In this document: piece by piece, positions 16,740 to 25,521 of the stretch
How the letters are laid out: each line of letters opens with the position of its first letter
Numbering within the stretch: position 1 is the stretch's first letter
Assembly: GCA_965202905.1 (NCBI GenBank)
Contig: OZ241868.1
Coordinates: 1,302,001 to 1,366,000, forward strand
Length of the DNA stretch: 64,000 nt
DNA from: CAYFYS01 sp965202905
Lineage (GTDB): Bacteria > Pseudomonadota > Alphaproteobacteria > MPNO01
Direction of reading: 5' to 3'
The notes under the pieces: model-generated
Database searches by the model: none
What the model was told of the DNA's origin: nothing
What the model saw: only the letters and a program-made list of their open reading frames with translations
Position numbers and translations under genes: made by a program

Positions 16740-18440
16740 CTACGGCTGCTTTCTGGCGCCGAACGCACCGACGATCCCGGAGTGCTCGAACGCGCCGGCG
16801 GTTTCGGCATGGCCTGGGCCGTAGAACCCACCCCGAATGCCCCTCCCGGTAGCGCCGGCGCCGAACGTACCGTCCGCGCGGACCCGCACATCGGCGAAGC
16901 GGACACTGGTCGTCGAGTGTGCGGCCCTCCGGTCGAGGTCATTGATGTCGGTGAACGCTGCGTCGAGCATGTTGGTGTCGAGGTCGAACGTCAGCAGTGC
17001 GTCGCCTTGCAGGTAATTGCCCCGGGCGGCGCCGGTCTGCGGTGTGCCGACCATGAGGCCTTGCCATGTCGCAGCGCCGGCGGGGCGGGAGCCGGTCAGA
17101 TCGCCCGCGGCAATCCCGTACCGGTTGGTCTCTCTGAAGACTTCTTCATCATCGGTGATTTGGACCAAGAAGGCAGAGTGATCCATCCAGGCTCCGAAGG
17201 AGCGGAAGTTGTCGCCCTCCTCGAAGCTGCCCTCGTCCTCGAACGTGGTGATGCCGTGCCTGGTCAATATCGTGCGCGCAGCAGAAGAAGCGAAGATGTC
17301 GTCCGTGGTGAGCTCGGAAGCATCCTCGGCTTCGATGGTGAACTCGCCGAGTTGGTCGTCCGTAAACGTACAGGAATTACCCGAGCACACAGCCCTATAG
17401 AGCAAGCTGGGGGAAGCGGGATCGTCGGTCTCGCCATACACATTGGAAGCGAGCAGGGAATCGATACGGGCAAAGGTGCCCAGCGCCCTGGCAGCCTGAT
17501 CGGCAACCGTTTCCTGGGGTGCCCGGGCGCCCGTCAGGTCAATCGCCGAAACCCCATCCAGAGACTGCTTTCTGGCGCCGAACGCACCGACGATCTCGGA
17601 TTGCTCGAACACGCCGGCGGTTTCGGCATGGCCTGCGCCATAGAACCCGCCCTGGATGCGGTTTCCGTCACTGCCGGTGCCGAACGTACCGCCCGCGGCG
17701 ACCGGCACATCGTCGAAGCGGACACGGGTCGTCGAGTGTGCGGCCCTCCGGTCGAGGTCATTGATGTCGGTGAACTCTGCGTCGAGCCTGTTGGTGTCGA
17801 GGTCGAACGTCAGCATCGCGTCGCCTTGCAGGTAATTGCCCCGGGCGGCGCCGGTCTGCGGTGTGCCGACCATGAGGCCCTGCCATGTCGCAGCGCCGGC
17901 GAGGCCGGGACGGGAGCCGGTCAGATTGCCCCCGGCAAGCCCGAACCCGAAGGTCACTCTGAGGTCGTCTTCTCTGAGCGTGTCGATTTCGACCGCGAAG
18001 GCAGAGTGATCCATCCAGGCTCCGTAGGCGCGGAAGTCACTGTCCTCGTCGCCGCCCTCGTTCTCGAATGTGGTGATGCCATGCCTGGTCAACACCACGC
18101 GCTCAGGAGTAATGTCGAAGTCGCTCGAGTCCAGGTCCAAAGACACGCTGGATGGGGTATGCGTGAACGTACATGACGAACCCGAGCACTGAGAATCTAA
18201 GACAATCTCGGGAAAGCGGGGATCGTTGGTCTCGCCATACGCATTGGAAGCGAGCAGGGAATCGGCACGGGCCGTGATGCCCGGCACCCTGGCAGCCTGA
18301 TCGGCAGCCGTTTCCTGGGGCGTCTGGGCGCCCGTCAGGTCGATACGGCTGGTCGGTCCGCCGCCCGATCCGCCGCCGCACGCGACGAGAAGCAGAGAGC
18401 CAGCGGCGGCCGCGAAGATTGCGATCATTCGGGATGTCAT
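16740..18440 (-). CDS. Lipoprotein with two tandem TbpB-like barrel domains
   Basis: This is a 566-residue predicted lipoprotein. The ATG at 18440 follows a strong GGAGG and gives a signal peptide with lipobox LLLVAC (Cys21) and a GGGSGGG linker. Two copies of a ~270-residue module follow. Each runs from DLTGA(Q/R)xPQET, through RHGITTFE(N/D)EG, FR(A/S)(Y/F)GAWMDHSAF, LTGSRP, AATWQGLMVGTPQTGAARG, TFDLDTN, DLDRRAAHSTT and GGFYGxGHAETAG, to a final (S/H)xIVGAFGARKQ. GLMVG, GGFYG and the xVGAFGA(R/K)K ending are the hallmarks of the TbpB C-terminal barrel. The repeats are nearly identical at DNA level in places (about 16.87-17.09 versus 17.68-17.90 kb). It is probably secreted to the outer membrane; the ligand is unknown. 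Confidence 0.78.
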   Translation of the reverse strand: MTSRMIAIFAAAAGSLLLVACGGGSGGGPTSRIDLTGAQTPQETAADQAARVPGITARADSLLASNAYGETNDPRFPEIVLDSQCSGSSCTFTHTPSSVSLDLDSSDFDITPERVVLTRHGITTFENEGGDEDSDFRAYGAWMDHSAFAVEIDTLREDDLRVTFGFGLAGGNLTGSRPGLAGAATWQGLMVGTPQTGAARGNYLQGDAMLTFDLDTNRLDAEFTDINDLDRRAAHSTTRVRFDDVPVAAGGTFGTGSDGNRIQGGFYGAGHAETAGVFEQSEIVGAFGARKQSLDGVSAIDLTGARAPQETVADQAARALGTFARIDSLLASNVYGETDDPASPSLLYRAVCSGNSCTFTDDQLGEFTIEAEDASELTTDDIFASSAARTILTRHGITTFEDEGSFEEGDNFRSFGAWMDHSAFLVQITDDEEVFRETNRYGIAAGDLTGSRPAGAATWQGLMVGTPQTGAARGNYLQGDALLTFDLDTNMLDAAFTDINDLDRRAAHSTTSVRFADVRVRADGTFGAGATGRGIRGGFYGPGHAETAGAFEHSGIVGAFGARKQP

Positions 18441-18741
18441 GGAGTCCTCCGTGTTGACGACAAGCGGCCTCGGCTGGCGCCGGGCCGTTGCAACCATCTC
18501 TCGGAAAAGCGATGTCCCGCCTGTTCGCCAAGCGCGGGGAGCTACCCCTTGCCGGGTATCGAGGCTGTTCTATTCAGCGGGCGACCCGACAGAGCGGGAG
18601 CCCGAGAGTTGGTTGCGGAACCATCTAACTTGACGAATGCGGCGAATGTCCAATATTTTTTGCCGCGTGATCATGGGGAGATGGGCGATCCTGCGAGGAC
18701 CGGACGGCCAACGCCGCCCCGCCAGGGTAGTGAACTGTGCC

Positions 18742-18757
18742 TCAAACTGAGACACTA
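18742..18757. repeat. IS-end-like 16-mer
   Basis: The sequence tcaaactgagacacta abuts the start of a truncated restriction-enzyme fragment. Its exact reverse complement occurs at 48099-48114, and a near copy (caaacttgagacactac) at 48427-48443 borders a transposase remnant. This position looks like the end of an excised or deleted insertion sequence. Confidence 0.45.
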
Positions 18758-18942
18758 TGGTCATCCTACCGATTCTGCGCGCATCGAGCTGGGACGATAA
18801 CGATCCCGAGGCGTTCAAGCCGGAGTATTCGGCCAGACACGGCTTGGCAGACTACGCACTGCTTGATCGAGGCAGCCCGCTGATCTTCACCGAATCCAAA
18901 CGGATCTCGAAATTTGGTTGCGAGGAATCTCTCCGACCTTAA
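18757..18942 (+). pseudogene. Fragment of a type I restriction HsdR-like N-terminal domain
   Basis: The 61 codons read ILPILRASSWDDNDPEAFKP, EYSARHGLADYALLDRGSP and LIFTESKRISKFG. This is the core of the HsdR N-terminal (PD-(D/E)xK) nuclease domain, with D in ADYAL and E-x-K in TESK. The fragment begins directly at an IS-end-like 16-mer and loses similarity after residue ~53, where the AT-rich island begins. It is truncated on both sides and cannot be functional. It marks a former restriction or defence locus. Confidence 0.68.
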
Positions 18943-19044
18943 TACGAAAAATTCTACTTAGTGTAAAAACACTCCAAAAAACCATGGAATATTTTTGATT
19001 GGGATCCAATCTAAGGAAAGCATAAAATCGAGGACACATTGAAA

Positions 19045-19686
19045 ATGGCTGACCAATCGAACCCTTGGGAATATCTTATAGAGGAAGCGATGTCTATTTT
19101 GGACGGATCGAAAAATCCCCGCTGGCCAAAGAAAGGCGATCGGCTCCTCCAAGAGTGTCATGAATGGAGACGTGGTGGAGAGTTTTCGAACAATGAGATC
19201 TGCCGAAATGTTCATATCTGAGAAGGAAATATGAGAGCGGGAGATATACTCATCAGTGCTTGCGAAGAAGATAATTCTGAATCCCACTCCCTAATTTATC
19301 CTATTCTATTTAACTACCGCCACGCCATTGAACTGGCACTGAAATGGATTATCAAGATTTATGGCCGCTATTCGACAGTCCGGACCGACGACTTAGAGCA
19401 TCATAATCTCTGGAAGCTTTGGTGCTTGTGCAGAAAAATCATTGTTGAATTAGGATCAGAAGACGAGGCCATTCTCGCAGTCGAACAGATTATTAAAGAT
19501 TTCCATGATCTGGACCGTTCAGGGCAGACTTTCCGCTATTCCCATTCTAAAGCCGGCGCTACCACGGATCTGCCAGACTACCCGATTGATCTGCTAAACA
19601 TTCAGGATGTAATGCAGGGAGTCGCCCATTTCTTCGATGGCGTGGACGGTGAGCTCAGTGCGCATTCGTCGGCAGCTGGCTGGTGA
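19045..19686 (+). pseudogene. AT-rich foreign gene, HEPN/AbiV-like, interrupted by TGA
   Basis: One frame runs from ATG 19045 to 19686 and is interrupted once, by TGA at 19219-19221, after CRNVHI. It resumes immediately as EGNMRAGDILISACEE, then SLIYPILFNYRHAIELALKW. The part after the stop resembles small helical proteins with a YPILFNYRH-x-(I/L)EL core (HEPN/AbiV-like), an uncharacterised group often near defence genes. The N-terminal part alone has no recognisable motif. GC content is far below the flanks, indicating transfer. Either it is a nonsense-mutated single gene, or the downstream half is translated from ATG 19231, preceded by AGAAGGA at a good distance. Function is unknown. Confidence 0.5.
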
Positions 19687-20208
19687 GTACAGGAAGGGCT
19701 TGGCAGACGCCTTATTTGTGCCCGCGCCAAGATTTGGTAACCATCGCCGTGTCCGCTGTTCGTACCCAGCCTGGTAAGAAATGCGGCCGCGGCCATGACC
19801 AGGCTCGGATCTTCGACTATGCGCGCCGCCATCGGTTCCTCGAAGGTGTTTCTGCCCTCGACTCCCAATTTCTACGCACGATCAAGGACATGACGTCCCA
19901 TCTGGGGTGCGGCAATGCATCACCGGAAAATGGGAATTGGCGATCCCACAAGGCTTCGACGTGTGGCGCGCGGTAGCCGCTGCACAGCGAGGTCGCATCG
20001 CCATCGATCTCGACACTCAGCGCACCACATTCATTGGCCCGTCAGCCGGTTAGGAGCTACACCAATCTGAAGGTCCGGACCCGGCACAAGAACGCTCGCC
20101 ATGGCCATGTGTAGCCGAACGTCGAGAATGCAACTCGAGTTTTTGCGGGTTTTCGAGGGGGGTTTTCAGTGGATTTTCGAGGGTTTTTGGCCTCGCCGGG
20201 GCACCGGT
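19687..20208. other. Stretch without a supportable gene
   Basis: These 522 bp join the AT-rich island to the prophage remnant. A short plus-strand frame ends at 20052 (QGFDVWRAVAAAQRGRIAID, then LDTQRTTFIGPSAG) and may be the tail of a lost gene. At 20140-20200 there is a G/T-rich tract with repeated gggttttcgagggg-like units. No start, domain or RNA could be supported. Confidence 0.5.
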
Positions 20209-22572
20209 TCATGCGGTGACGGGCTCGGCCTGGAGGTCGGTGCGGAAGCCGATGCGGGTGCTCAGCATGTGGCTGGCGCGCAGGATCGACCAGGCGCCGG
20301 GGTGGATGTGCATGTGGATCGCGGCCGGTCCGGCGCGCGGCGCATGGCCGGCCGGGGCAAGCGCGCCCGCGAGCGCCCCCGCGGTGGTGGGCGCGGTGGC
20401 GGGCGTGGCTGCGGGCGCGGCGGTGAGGGCGGCGCCGGCGAGGGCGGCGCCGAGCGCCTGTCGCAGCGGGGCCGGTCCGGCCTGTCGGACGCCGTCGCTG
20501 AGGGTCGTGACGATCGAGCGGCCGGAAGCCGTCAGAGAGGACAGCGGCCCCTCGCGGGCGTCCGAGAACGGCAGCAGCTTGTCGATGCCCTCGAAGACGG
20601 TCCGGAGGCCGGCGACGAGGCGGTCTTTGGCGGCCAGCATCCCGCCCAGCACGGTGTCGAGGATGCGCGCGCCGGCGTCGGACAGAGAAACCGAACGGAG
20701 CCACGCCGCAGCGCCCTCGAAGATCGCAGCGACGCCGCTCCACAGGTCGCCGAAGAAGGCTTTGATCGGTGTCCAATACGCGACGATGAGCCCTGCGCCG
20801 AGCGCGATGGCGCTGATGGCCAGCCCGATCGGATTGGCCGCCGCGGCGAGCGCCAGCACGCGCAAGCCGGCGATGGCCGCAGGGATGGCGCGGCGCGCCA
20901 TGCCGGTCAGCACCGCCCCGAAGCGGCGGATCGCGCCGCCGGCGGCCGAGGCTTTGAGCCGTCCTGCGGTCCATCCGATCGCGGTCCCGAGGCCGCGCCA
21001 GGCCGGGCCGAAGACCAGCACGGCCTTGTGCCTGGCCCACATCGCCCCGAGGCCGATCGTCAGGGCGCCGGTGAACAGCGTGAACCCTCCGGCCAGCGCG
21101 GCGATCGCATGGCCCAGGATGGGATAGCGTTCGATGCCGGCCGAGACCCCCTTGGCCACCGCGCCGAGCGCGGCGCCGATCCTGCTGACGGCCGGGAGCA
21201 GGGTGTTGGCGAACACCGCGCTGGCCTGGGCGGCGTTTTGTCTGAACATCTTCCACTGCGCGGCGGAGGTGGCCAGAAACCGCCGATACTCGTCATCGAC
21301 GAGAGTGGAGCGCGCGGCCTCGCCGATCTCGGCGTATCCCGTCTCGAGCTGATCGAAGAGCTCGATCAGGGGGACCAGGCCGCGCTTGCCTTCGTCACCG
21401 AAGATCTTCTGGAGTTCCGTGTTACGCTCGTCGACGTCGTAGTCTTCGAGCGCCTCCCGGAGTTGCCCGAGCGTGGCGACCAGGTCGAGCTCGCCGTCGA
21501 GCTCGCCGCCCTCGTTGCGCACGATCCCGACGCCGAGTTCATCGGAGGCCCTGGTCAGGTTGCGCAGCACCGCCTGCAAGGCCGTGCCGGCCTCCGAGCC
21601 CTGGACGCCGGCGTTATTCAGGATGCCGACGGCGGCGGCGGTCTGTTCCAGCGACAGCTTCGCGGCGACGGCGGCCGGGGCGGCCTTGGCGAGAGATTCG
21701 CCGAGCTGGCCGAAGTCCCGGATCTGGAACTTGAACTGGGTCTTGGCGAGCACGTTGCCGATGCGAGCCATCTTCTGCGCCGCCTCGCCCTCCATCCCCT
21801 GGGCCATGTTGTTGAAGGTTATGCCGAGGATCTCGCCGACCCGGGCGGGCGCGCCGCGGGTGATCGTGGCGAGCCGGTGTGTGAGGACCGAGCCGGTCCG
21901 GGCGATGTCCTCCTCCAGCCCGGCGGAGTTCAGCGCGTACTCGATCTCCAGCATCTCGGACTCGGTGGCGAGGGAGTTCGCCGCCGCGCCGCGGGCATGG
22001 GTGCGGGCGCGGGCGACCGCCGCGTCGCGATCGCCGTCCCGCGCGTTGATGACGGTGCCGAGGAAGACGCCTTGCTGCTCGGGATCCATCGCCCGGCCGA
22101 TCGCCCGGCCGGCGCCGTAGACCACGCCGGCCAGTCCGAGCATCCGGGTCCGTAAGGCGCCGAAGCGGCCGGCCACGCCCTGGACGCCGGCGAGCGCGCG
22201 TTGCTGGCCCTGGGTATGTTTGAGCGCGCGGCCCAGGCGGTCGTGCTGGCGCGCGATGTCGCCGATCTCCAAGCCGTAGGCCCTGGCCTCGCGCCTGGCG
22301 TCGCGGTAGCGCCGCTCGACGCGCTCGATGCCTTCGCCCAACCGCCTGCCGGAGCCGCCGAGCCTGGCTTGTTTGTCGCGCAGCTCGCCCAACAGGGTCT
22401 TGTACTTGATGACGTTGCCGGTGGCCCCGAGCCTGGCGTTGGTCTCCTTCCAGACCGCCCCGAGACGCTCGGCCTTCTGGCTCGCGGTCTCGGTCGCCTT
22501 GAGGTAGGATCTGGAGACAGCGGCGCCGATGACGACGCCGACGGAAAGGGCGGCGGCGTCTCCAATGGCCAT
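20209..22572 (-). CDS. Phage tail tape measure protein
   Basis: This is a 787-residue tail-length scaffold of a Mu/P2-like tailed phage. The N-terminal third is a long, charged coiled coil (ATETASQKAERLGAVWKETN, KYKTLLGELRDKQARLG). The tape-measure core follows with GQLGESLAKAAPAAVAAKLS, LEQTAAAVGILNNAGVQGSE and AGTALQAVLRNL. Hydrophobic segments lie around residues 480-580, and an Ala/Pro-rich region precedes a His-rich tail (AIHMHIHPG). It is complete. However, it is on the opposite strand to the head genes at 22820-24334, and no tail tube, chaperone, baseplate or lysis genes surround it. This indicates a rearranged prophage relic. Confidence 0.88.
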   Translation of the reverse strand: MAIGDAAALSVGVVIGAAVSRSYLKATETASQKAERLGAVWKETNARLGATGNVIKYKTLLGELRDKQARLGGSGRRLGEGIERVERRYRDARREARAYGLEIGDIARQHDRLGRALKHTQGQQRALAGVQGVAGRFGALRTRMLGLAGVVYGAGRAIGRAMDPEQQGVFLGTVINARDGDRDAAVARARTHARGAAANSLATESEMLEIEYALNSAGLEEDIARTGSVLTHRLATITRGAPARVGEILGITFNNMAQGMEGEAAQKMARIGNVLAKTQFKFQIRDFGQLGESLAKAAPAAVAAKLSLEQTAAAVGILNNAGVQGSEAGTALQAVLRNLTRASDELGVGIVRNEGGELDGELDLVATLGQLREALEDYDVDERNTELQKIFGDEGKRGLVPLIELFDQLETGYAEIGEAARSTLVDDEYRRFLATSAAQWKMFRQNAAQASAVFANTLLPAVSRIGAALGAVAKGVSAGIERYPILGHAIAALAGGFTLFTGALTIGLGAMWARHKAVLVFGPAWRGLGTAIGWTAGRLKASAAGGAIRRFGAVLTGMARRAIPAAIAGLRVLALAAAANPIGLAISAIALGAGLIVAYWTPIKAFFGDLWSGVAAIFEGAAAWLRSVSLSDAGARILDTVLGGMLAAKDRLVAGLRTVFEGIDKLLPFSDAREGPLSSLTASGRSIVTTLSDGVRQAGPAPLRQALGAALAGAALTAAPAATPATAPTTAGALAGALAPAGHAPRAGPAAIHMHIHPGAWSILRASHMLSTRIGFRTDLQAEPVTA

Positions 22573-22759
22573 CGTCTATCTCTTGCTGGGCTTGTGGTGG
22601 TCGGCCTGGTCCGCGATGCTCGTGCTCACCGGCGTGGCGGACGATTGGTTGACCGTGGTGATCGTCGGGTCTGTGCTGGCGGCCTTGACCGCGCTGCCTG
22701 CGGCGGTGATCTGGGGGGTGGTGGAATCCATGTGGATGGAACTCCGCCTCTACTTGTAG
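22565..22759 (+). CDS. Small two-segment membrane ORF (doubtful)
   Basis: From ATG 22565 a 64-residue frame reads two hydrophobic stretches (IVYLLLGLWWSAWSAMLVLTG and TVVIVGSVLAALTALPAAVIW) separated by DDWL, ending in MWMELRLYL. It overlaps the first bases of the divergent tape-measure gene by eight bases. It could be a real small inner-membrane protein or chance coding in GC-rich DNA. No family is recognised. Confidence 0.3.
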   Translation: MAIVYLLLGLWWSAWSAMLVLTGVADDWLTVVIVGSVLAALTALPAAVIWGVVESMWMELRLYL

Positions 22760-22819
22760 CCGCGCGCGATCCGCGCCGCTTCGCCGGCCCACCCGGTCAA
22801 CTCTTCGATCGCACGCCAA

Positions 22820-23695
22820 CGGCCGGTCTGGATCTACAGCGCCATCCTCGACGCCTCCACACGCGCCCGACACCGGGCGCTCCACGGCCAGGCCTTCGCC
22901 GCCGACGATCACGTCTGGGATGCGATCTACCCGCCCAACGGCTTCGGCTGCCGCTGCCGCGTCCGCTCACTCACCCGACGACAGGCCGAACGACGGCGAA
23001 TCCGGGTCGCCACTAACACTGATGTCCACACCCGGAACCAGACGGTCAGGATCGACCGCGCCACCGGCGAGGTCACCGAGCGGCCGGTCGCCAGCGTCAC
23101 CTGGCGCACCGCCGACGGCGCCGGGCGCGCATTCTCGCCCGACCCCGGCTGGGGCCACGCGCCCGGCATGGACTCGCCGCTGCGCCTGCGCCTGCCCGGC
23201 CAGCCAGCCCGCAGCGTACCGGGCCAGCCGGGTTGGAAGGACTATGGCAGGCCCGAACTCAAGGACATGGCCAGAGCGCAGCGGCTCGATCGTCTGGCCG
23301 GGGGCGCCTCACTCGAAGAGGCGCGCGCGATCCGCGACGAAGCGCTCGGCCTGTCCGCCGACAAACCCAGTCGGCGGGTGGTCACCCCGGTCGATGAGGT
23401 GCTCCTGGAGCGATCTCGCCTCGATCACATCGTCGAGAACCGCGACGATGCCCGCGAGCGCTACGCCAATCGCATCCTGCCGACCCTCGAAGACCCCGAA
23501 GAGGTCTGGCTCACCCTCTACGACAACGGCGAGTACAGAATGCGCTACCTCAAGCTCTACGACGACGACCGAAACGGCCTGTCGATCGTCACCGAGACCC
23601 CCGATGGCGCGCTGCTCTACAACTTCGTCCGCAGCGCCGATCGCTATATCGAGAATCAGCGCAGCGGCGTCCTGCTATACCTCAGGGAGCGATGA
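22820..23695 (+). pseudogene. Truncated Mu gpF-like head protein with C-terminal PBECR-type nuclease domain
   Basis: The frame is open from 22760 and becomes recognisable at RPVWIYSAILDASTRARHRA. It then contains DDHVWDAIYPPNGFGCRCRV, the signature of the Mu gpF / SPP1 gp7 minor head (morphogenesis) family. The N-terminal half and start codon are missing; the first in-frame ATG is at 23168. The last ~100 residues (LDHIVENRDDARERYANRIL, EDPEEVWLTLYDNG, RYLKLYDDD, QRSGVLLYLRER) match the phage-encoded Barnase/EndoU/ColicinE5/RelE-like (PBECR) nuclease domain often fused to this head protein. A 175-residue product from ATG 23168 would be nearly a stand-alone nuclease domain. It lies upstream of the gpG-like gene. 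Confidence 0.75.
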
Positions 23696-23848
23696 GTTGC
23701 GGCGGAGGAGCGCGCGAGGGGCACCGGCTCTCAAGAACGTGGTTTGGTCTCGGGCGACCTCCGCGCCGCTGTTCCGGACCCTCGGCGCCCGAGCCGGTCC
23801 GGCCGTCGCAAGCCTCAGCGCCCCTCGCACCCCCTCCAAGTAGACCCG

Positions 23849-24334
23849 ATGAAGGCCGGAATCAAGTACGACGACGCCGAGGTCGCCAGGGCGCTCGACC
23901 GCCTGGCCGCCGCCGGAAAGTCCCTCGCACCCGCGATGAAGGAGATCGCCGCCGCGCTGGAGGACGCAGCCTTCGAGGCCTTCCAGACCGAAACCTCGCC
24001 GGACGGCGATCCCTGGGCCGGCCTCTCCGAACACACCAGGGCCAGCCGCGCCAGGCGACGCAAATGGCCCGGCCAGATCCTACAGGTCTCCGGCGATCTC
24101 GCCGGCAGCATGACCAGCGCCCATGACGCCTTCTCCGCCGTCGCCGGCACCAGCCTGGTCTATGCCCCCACACATCAGTTCGGCGCCGCCAGGGGCGCCT
24201 TCGGCGCCACCGCGCGCGGCCAACCCATCCCCTTCGGCGACATCCCGGCGCGCCCCTTCCTCGGGGTCTCCGACGAAACCCGACAGGACATCCTCGATGC
24301 CCTCGAAGACCACCTCGCCAAAGCGTTGATTTAA
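23849..24334 (+). CDS. Phage virion morphogenesis protein (Mu gpG-like)
   Basis: This is a 161-residue protein of the Mu gpG / tail-completion (phage_tail_S) family. It begins MKAGIKYDDAEVARALDRLA, followed by FQTETSPDGDPWAGLSEHTR with the typical PDG-x-PWxxL block. Next come QILQVSGDLAGSMTS and THQFGA, and it ends with IPARPFLGVSDETRQDIL. The frame extends upstream to 23744, but only the ATG at 23849 gives the family N-terminus. It follows the gpF-like remnant as in Mu. It looks intact, although its phage context is gone. Confidence 0.85.
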   Translation: MKAGIKYDDAEVARALDRLAAAGKSLAPAMKEIAAALEDAAFEAFQTETSPDGDPWAGLSEHTRASRARRRKWPGQILQVSGDLAGSMTSAHDAFSAVAGTSLVYAPTHQFGAARGAFGATARGQPIPFGDIPARPFLGVSDETRQDILDALEDHLAKALI

Positions 24335-24458
24335 GCCCGCGAAAAGCAGTTTTTCCGACGGGTTTCCGGCAGTTCTACGCCAACGAATCACCAAGATTCC
24401 GAAAATAAGTTGCATTCCAAACGTTAATCCCTACCCGGGTTATTCCCAAATTTCTCCC

Positions 24459-25492
24459 TTGAGGAACCTCTGAATATGTCGGATGGGTGTACAGATTGAG
24501 TGCATGATTGTGGCCCGTTCATGTGGAGCTCGCAGTCATGCATCAGCAGACGTTTGCGATCTGGACTATGACAACAAGAAGCGCAGGACGCGGCGCGAGC
24601 GCTTCCTGGAGCGGATGGACAGGTTGATCCCGTGGGACCGTCTTGAGGCCCGGGTGGCGCCGGACGAGACGACGATCCTGAATTTCCGTCGCCGTCTGGA
24701 GCATCACGGGCTCGGTCGAGGCCTGTTCGAGGAGATCAACGGCCATCTGGCCGAACACGGCGTGATCTTGCGGGCAGGCGCGATCATCGACGCGCGCATC
24801 GTCGCAGCGCCGTCGGCGGCGAAGAACAAGGGGAAGGAACGTGACCCGGAGATGCATCGGACCAAGAAGGGCAACCAGTGGTATTTCGGGATGAAGCTGC
24901 ATATCGGCGTCGACAACCGGCTGGGCTCGGCGCACCGCCTGGAGGGCGCAGCGGCGAACGTTCACGACCTCACGCCGTCCGCGCAACGCCTGCACGGCGA
25001 GGGGAAGGATTTGTCGGCGGACGCCGGCTGCCAGGGGATCGAGAAACGCACCGAATGCGAGAAACGCGAGGCAGGTTGGCGCATCGCCATGCGGCCGGGC
25101 AAACGGCGGGTTCTGGATCCCGACAGTGCGGCGGAGAAGGCCGAGCAGCGGAAGGTCAGCGTCCGCGCGAAGGTGGGGCATCCGTTTCGGCTGGCGCAGC
25201 GGGCGTTGGGGTATGACAAGGTGCGCTACCGGAGGCTGGAGAAGACTATTCGGCAGCTGGCGCTGCTGCCGGGCTTCTCGAACCCGATGACCGCGCCCCC
25301 GATGACCGCGCGCCCGCATCCGGCGTGACAGTGATGGGCGCAGTCTGCCCGGACGGCCCCCCACGGGGCCGATCGGGGCGAAATGGCGACCATTACCGGC
25401 CCCGTGAACGCGCTCTCAAGGCGCAAACACCCAACAAACCGCAAAAACCTCCACCGTTGCGGAAAATACCTCCCAAATCAGAGGGTCCTTAA
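24459..25492 (+). mobile_element. IS5-family insertion sequence, inactive
   Basis: The two ends are imperfect inverted repeats, gaggaacctctga at 24461-24473 and tcagagggtcctt at 25478-25490 (11 of 13 matching). They enclose a damaged IS5-family transposase gene. The exact borders and the target duplication are blurred. It is inserted just after the gpG-like phage gene. Confidence 0.72.
24538..25328 (+). pseudogene. IS5-family transposase, frameshifted and internally deleted
   Basis: ATG 24538 reads MHQQTFA and then loses one base near 24558, so the natural continuation (DLDYDNKKRRTRRERFLERM) lies in the next frame. After LIPWDRLEARV the protein jumps straight to APDETTILNFRRRLEHH, skipping about 60-65 residues of the usual N-terminal region. 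The remaining part shows AIIDARIVAAPSAAKNKGK, DPEMHRTKKGNQWYFGMKLH and DAGCQGIEKR. The block that carries the catalytic Glu in relatives (VEHPFR) reads KVGHPFR, so the DDE triad is broken. Three independent lesions make it non-functional. Confidence 0.88.
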
Positions 25493-25521
25493 GGTCAAAA
25501 CTTTGCAACCGCCACCCCAAT

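Noticed and set aside
19219..19221. TGA in the AT-rich gene as a second selenocysteine codon
   Set aside because: The context (CRNVHI-stop-EGNM) has no redox motif or CxxC-like partner, and the downstream part has its own Shine-Dalgarno and ATG; a nonsense mutation is more likely.
20101..22155. A 684-codon plus-strand frame opposite the tape-measure gene
   Set aside because: Composition is that of an antisense frame (Gly/Arg/Glu-rich, no motif); the minus-strand tape measure explains the region.
25498..25510. A precise IS5-type target duplication at the dead element
   Set aside because: Flanks near 24457-24460 and 25491-25494 do not give a convincing identical 3-4 bp pair.
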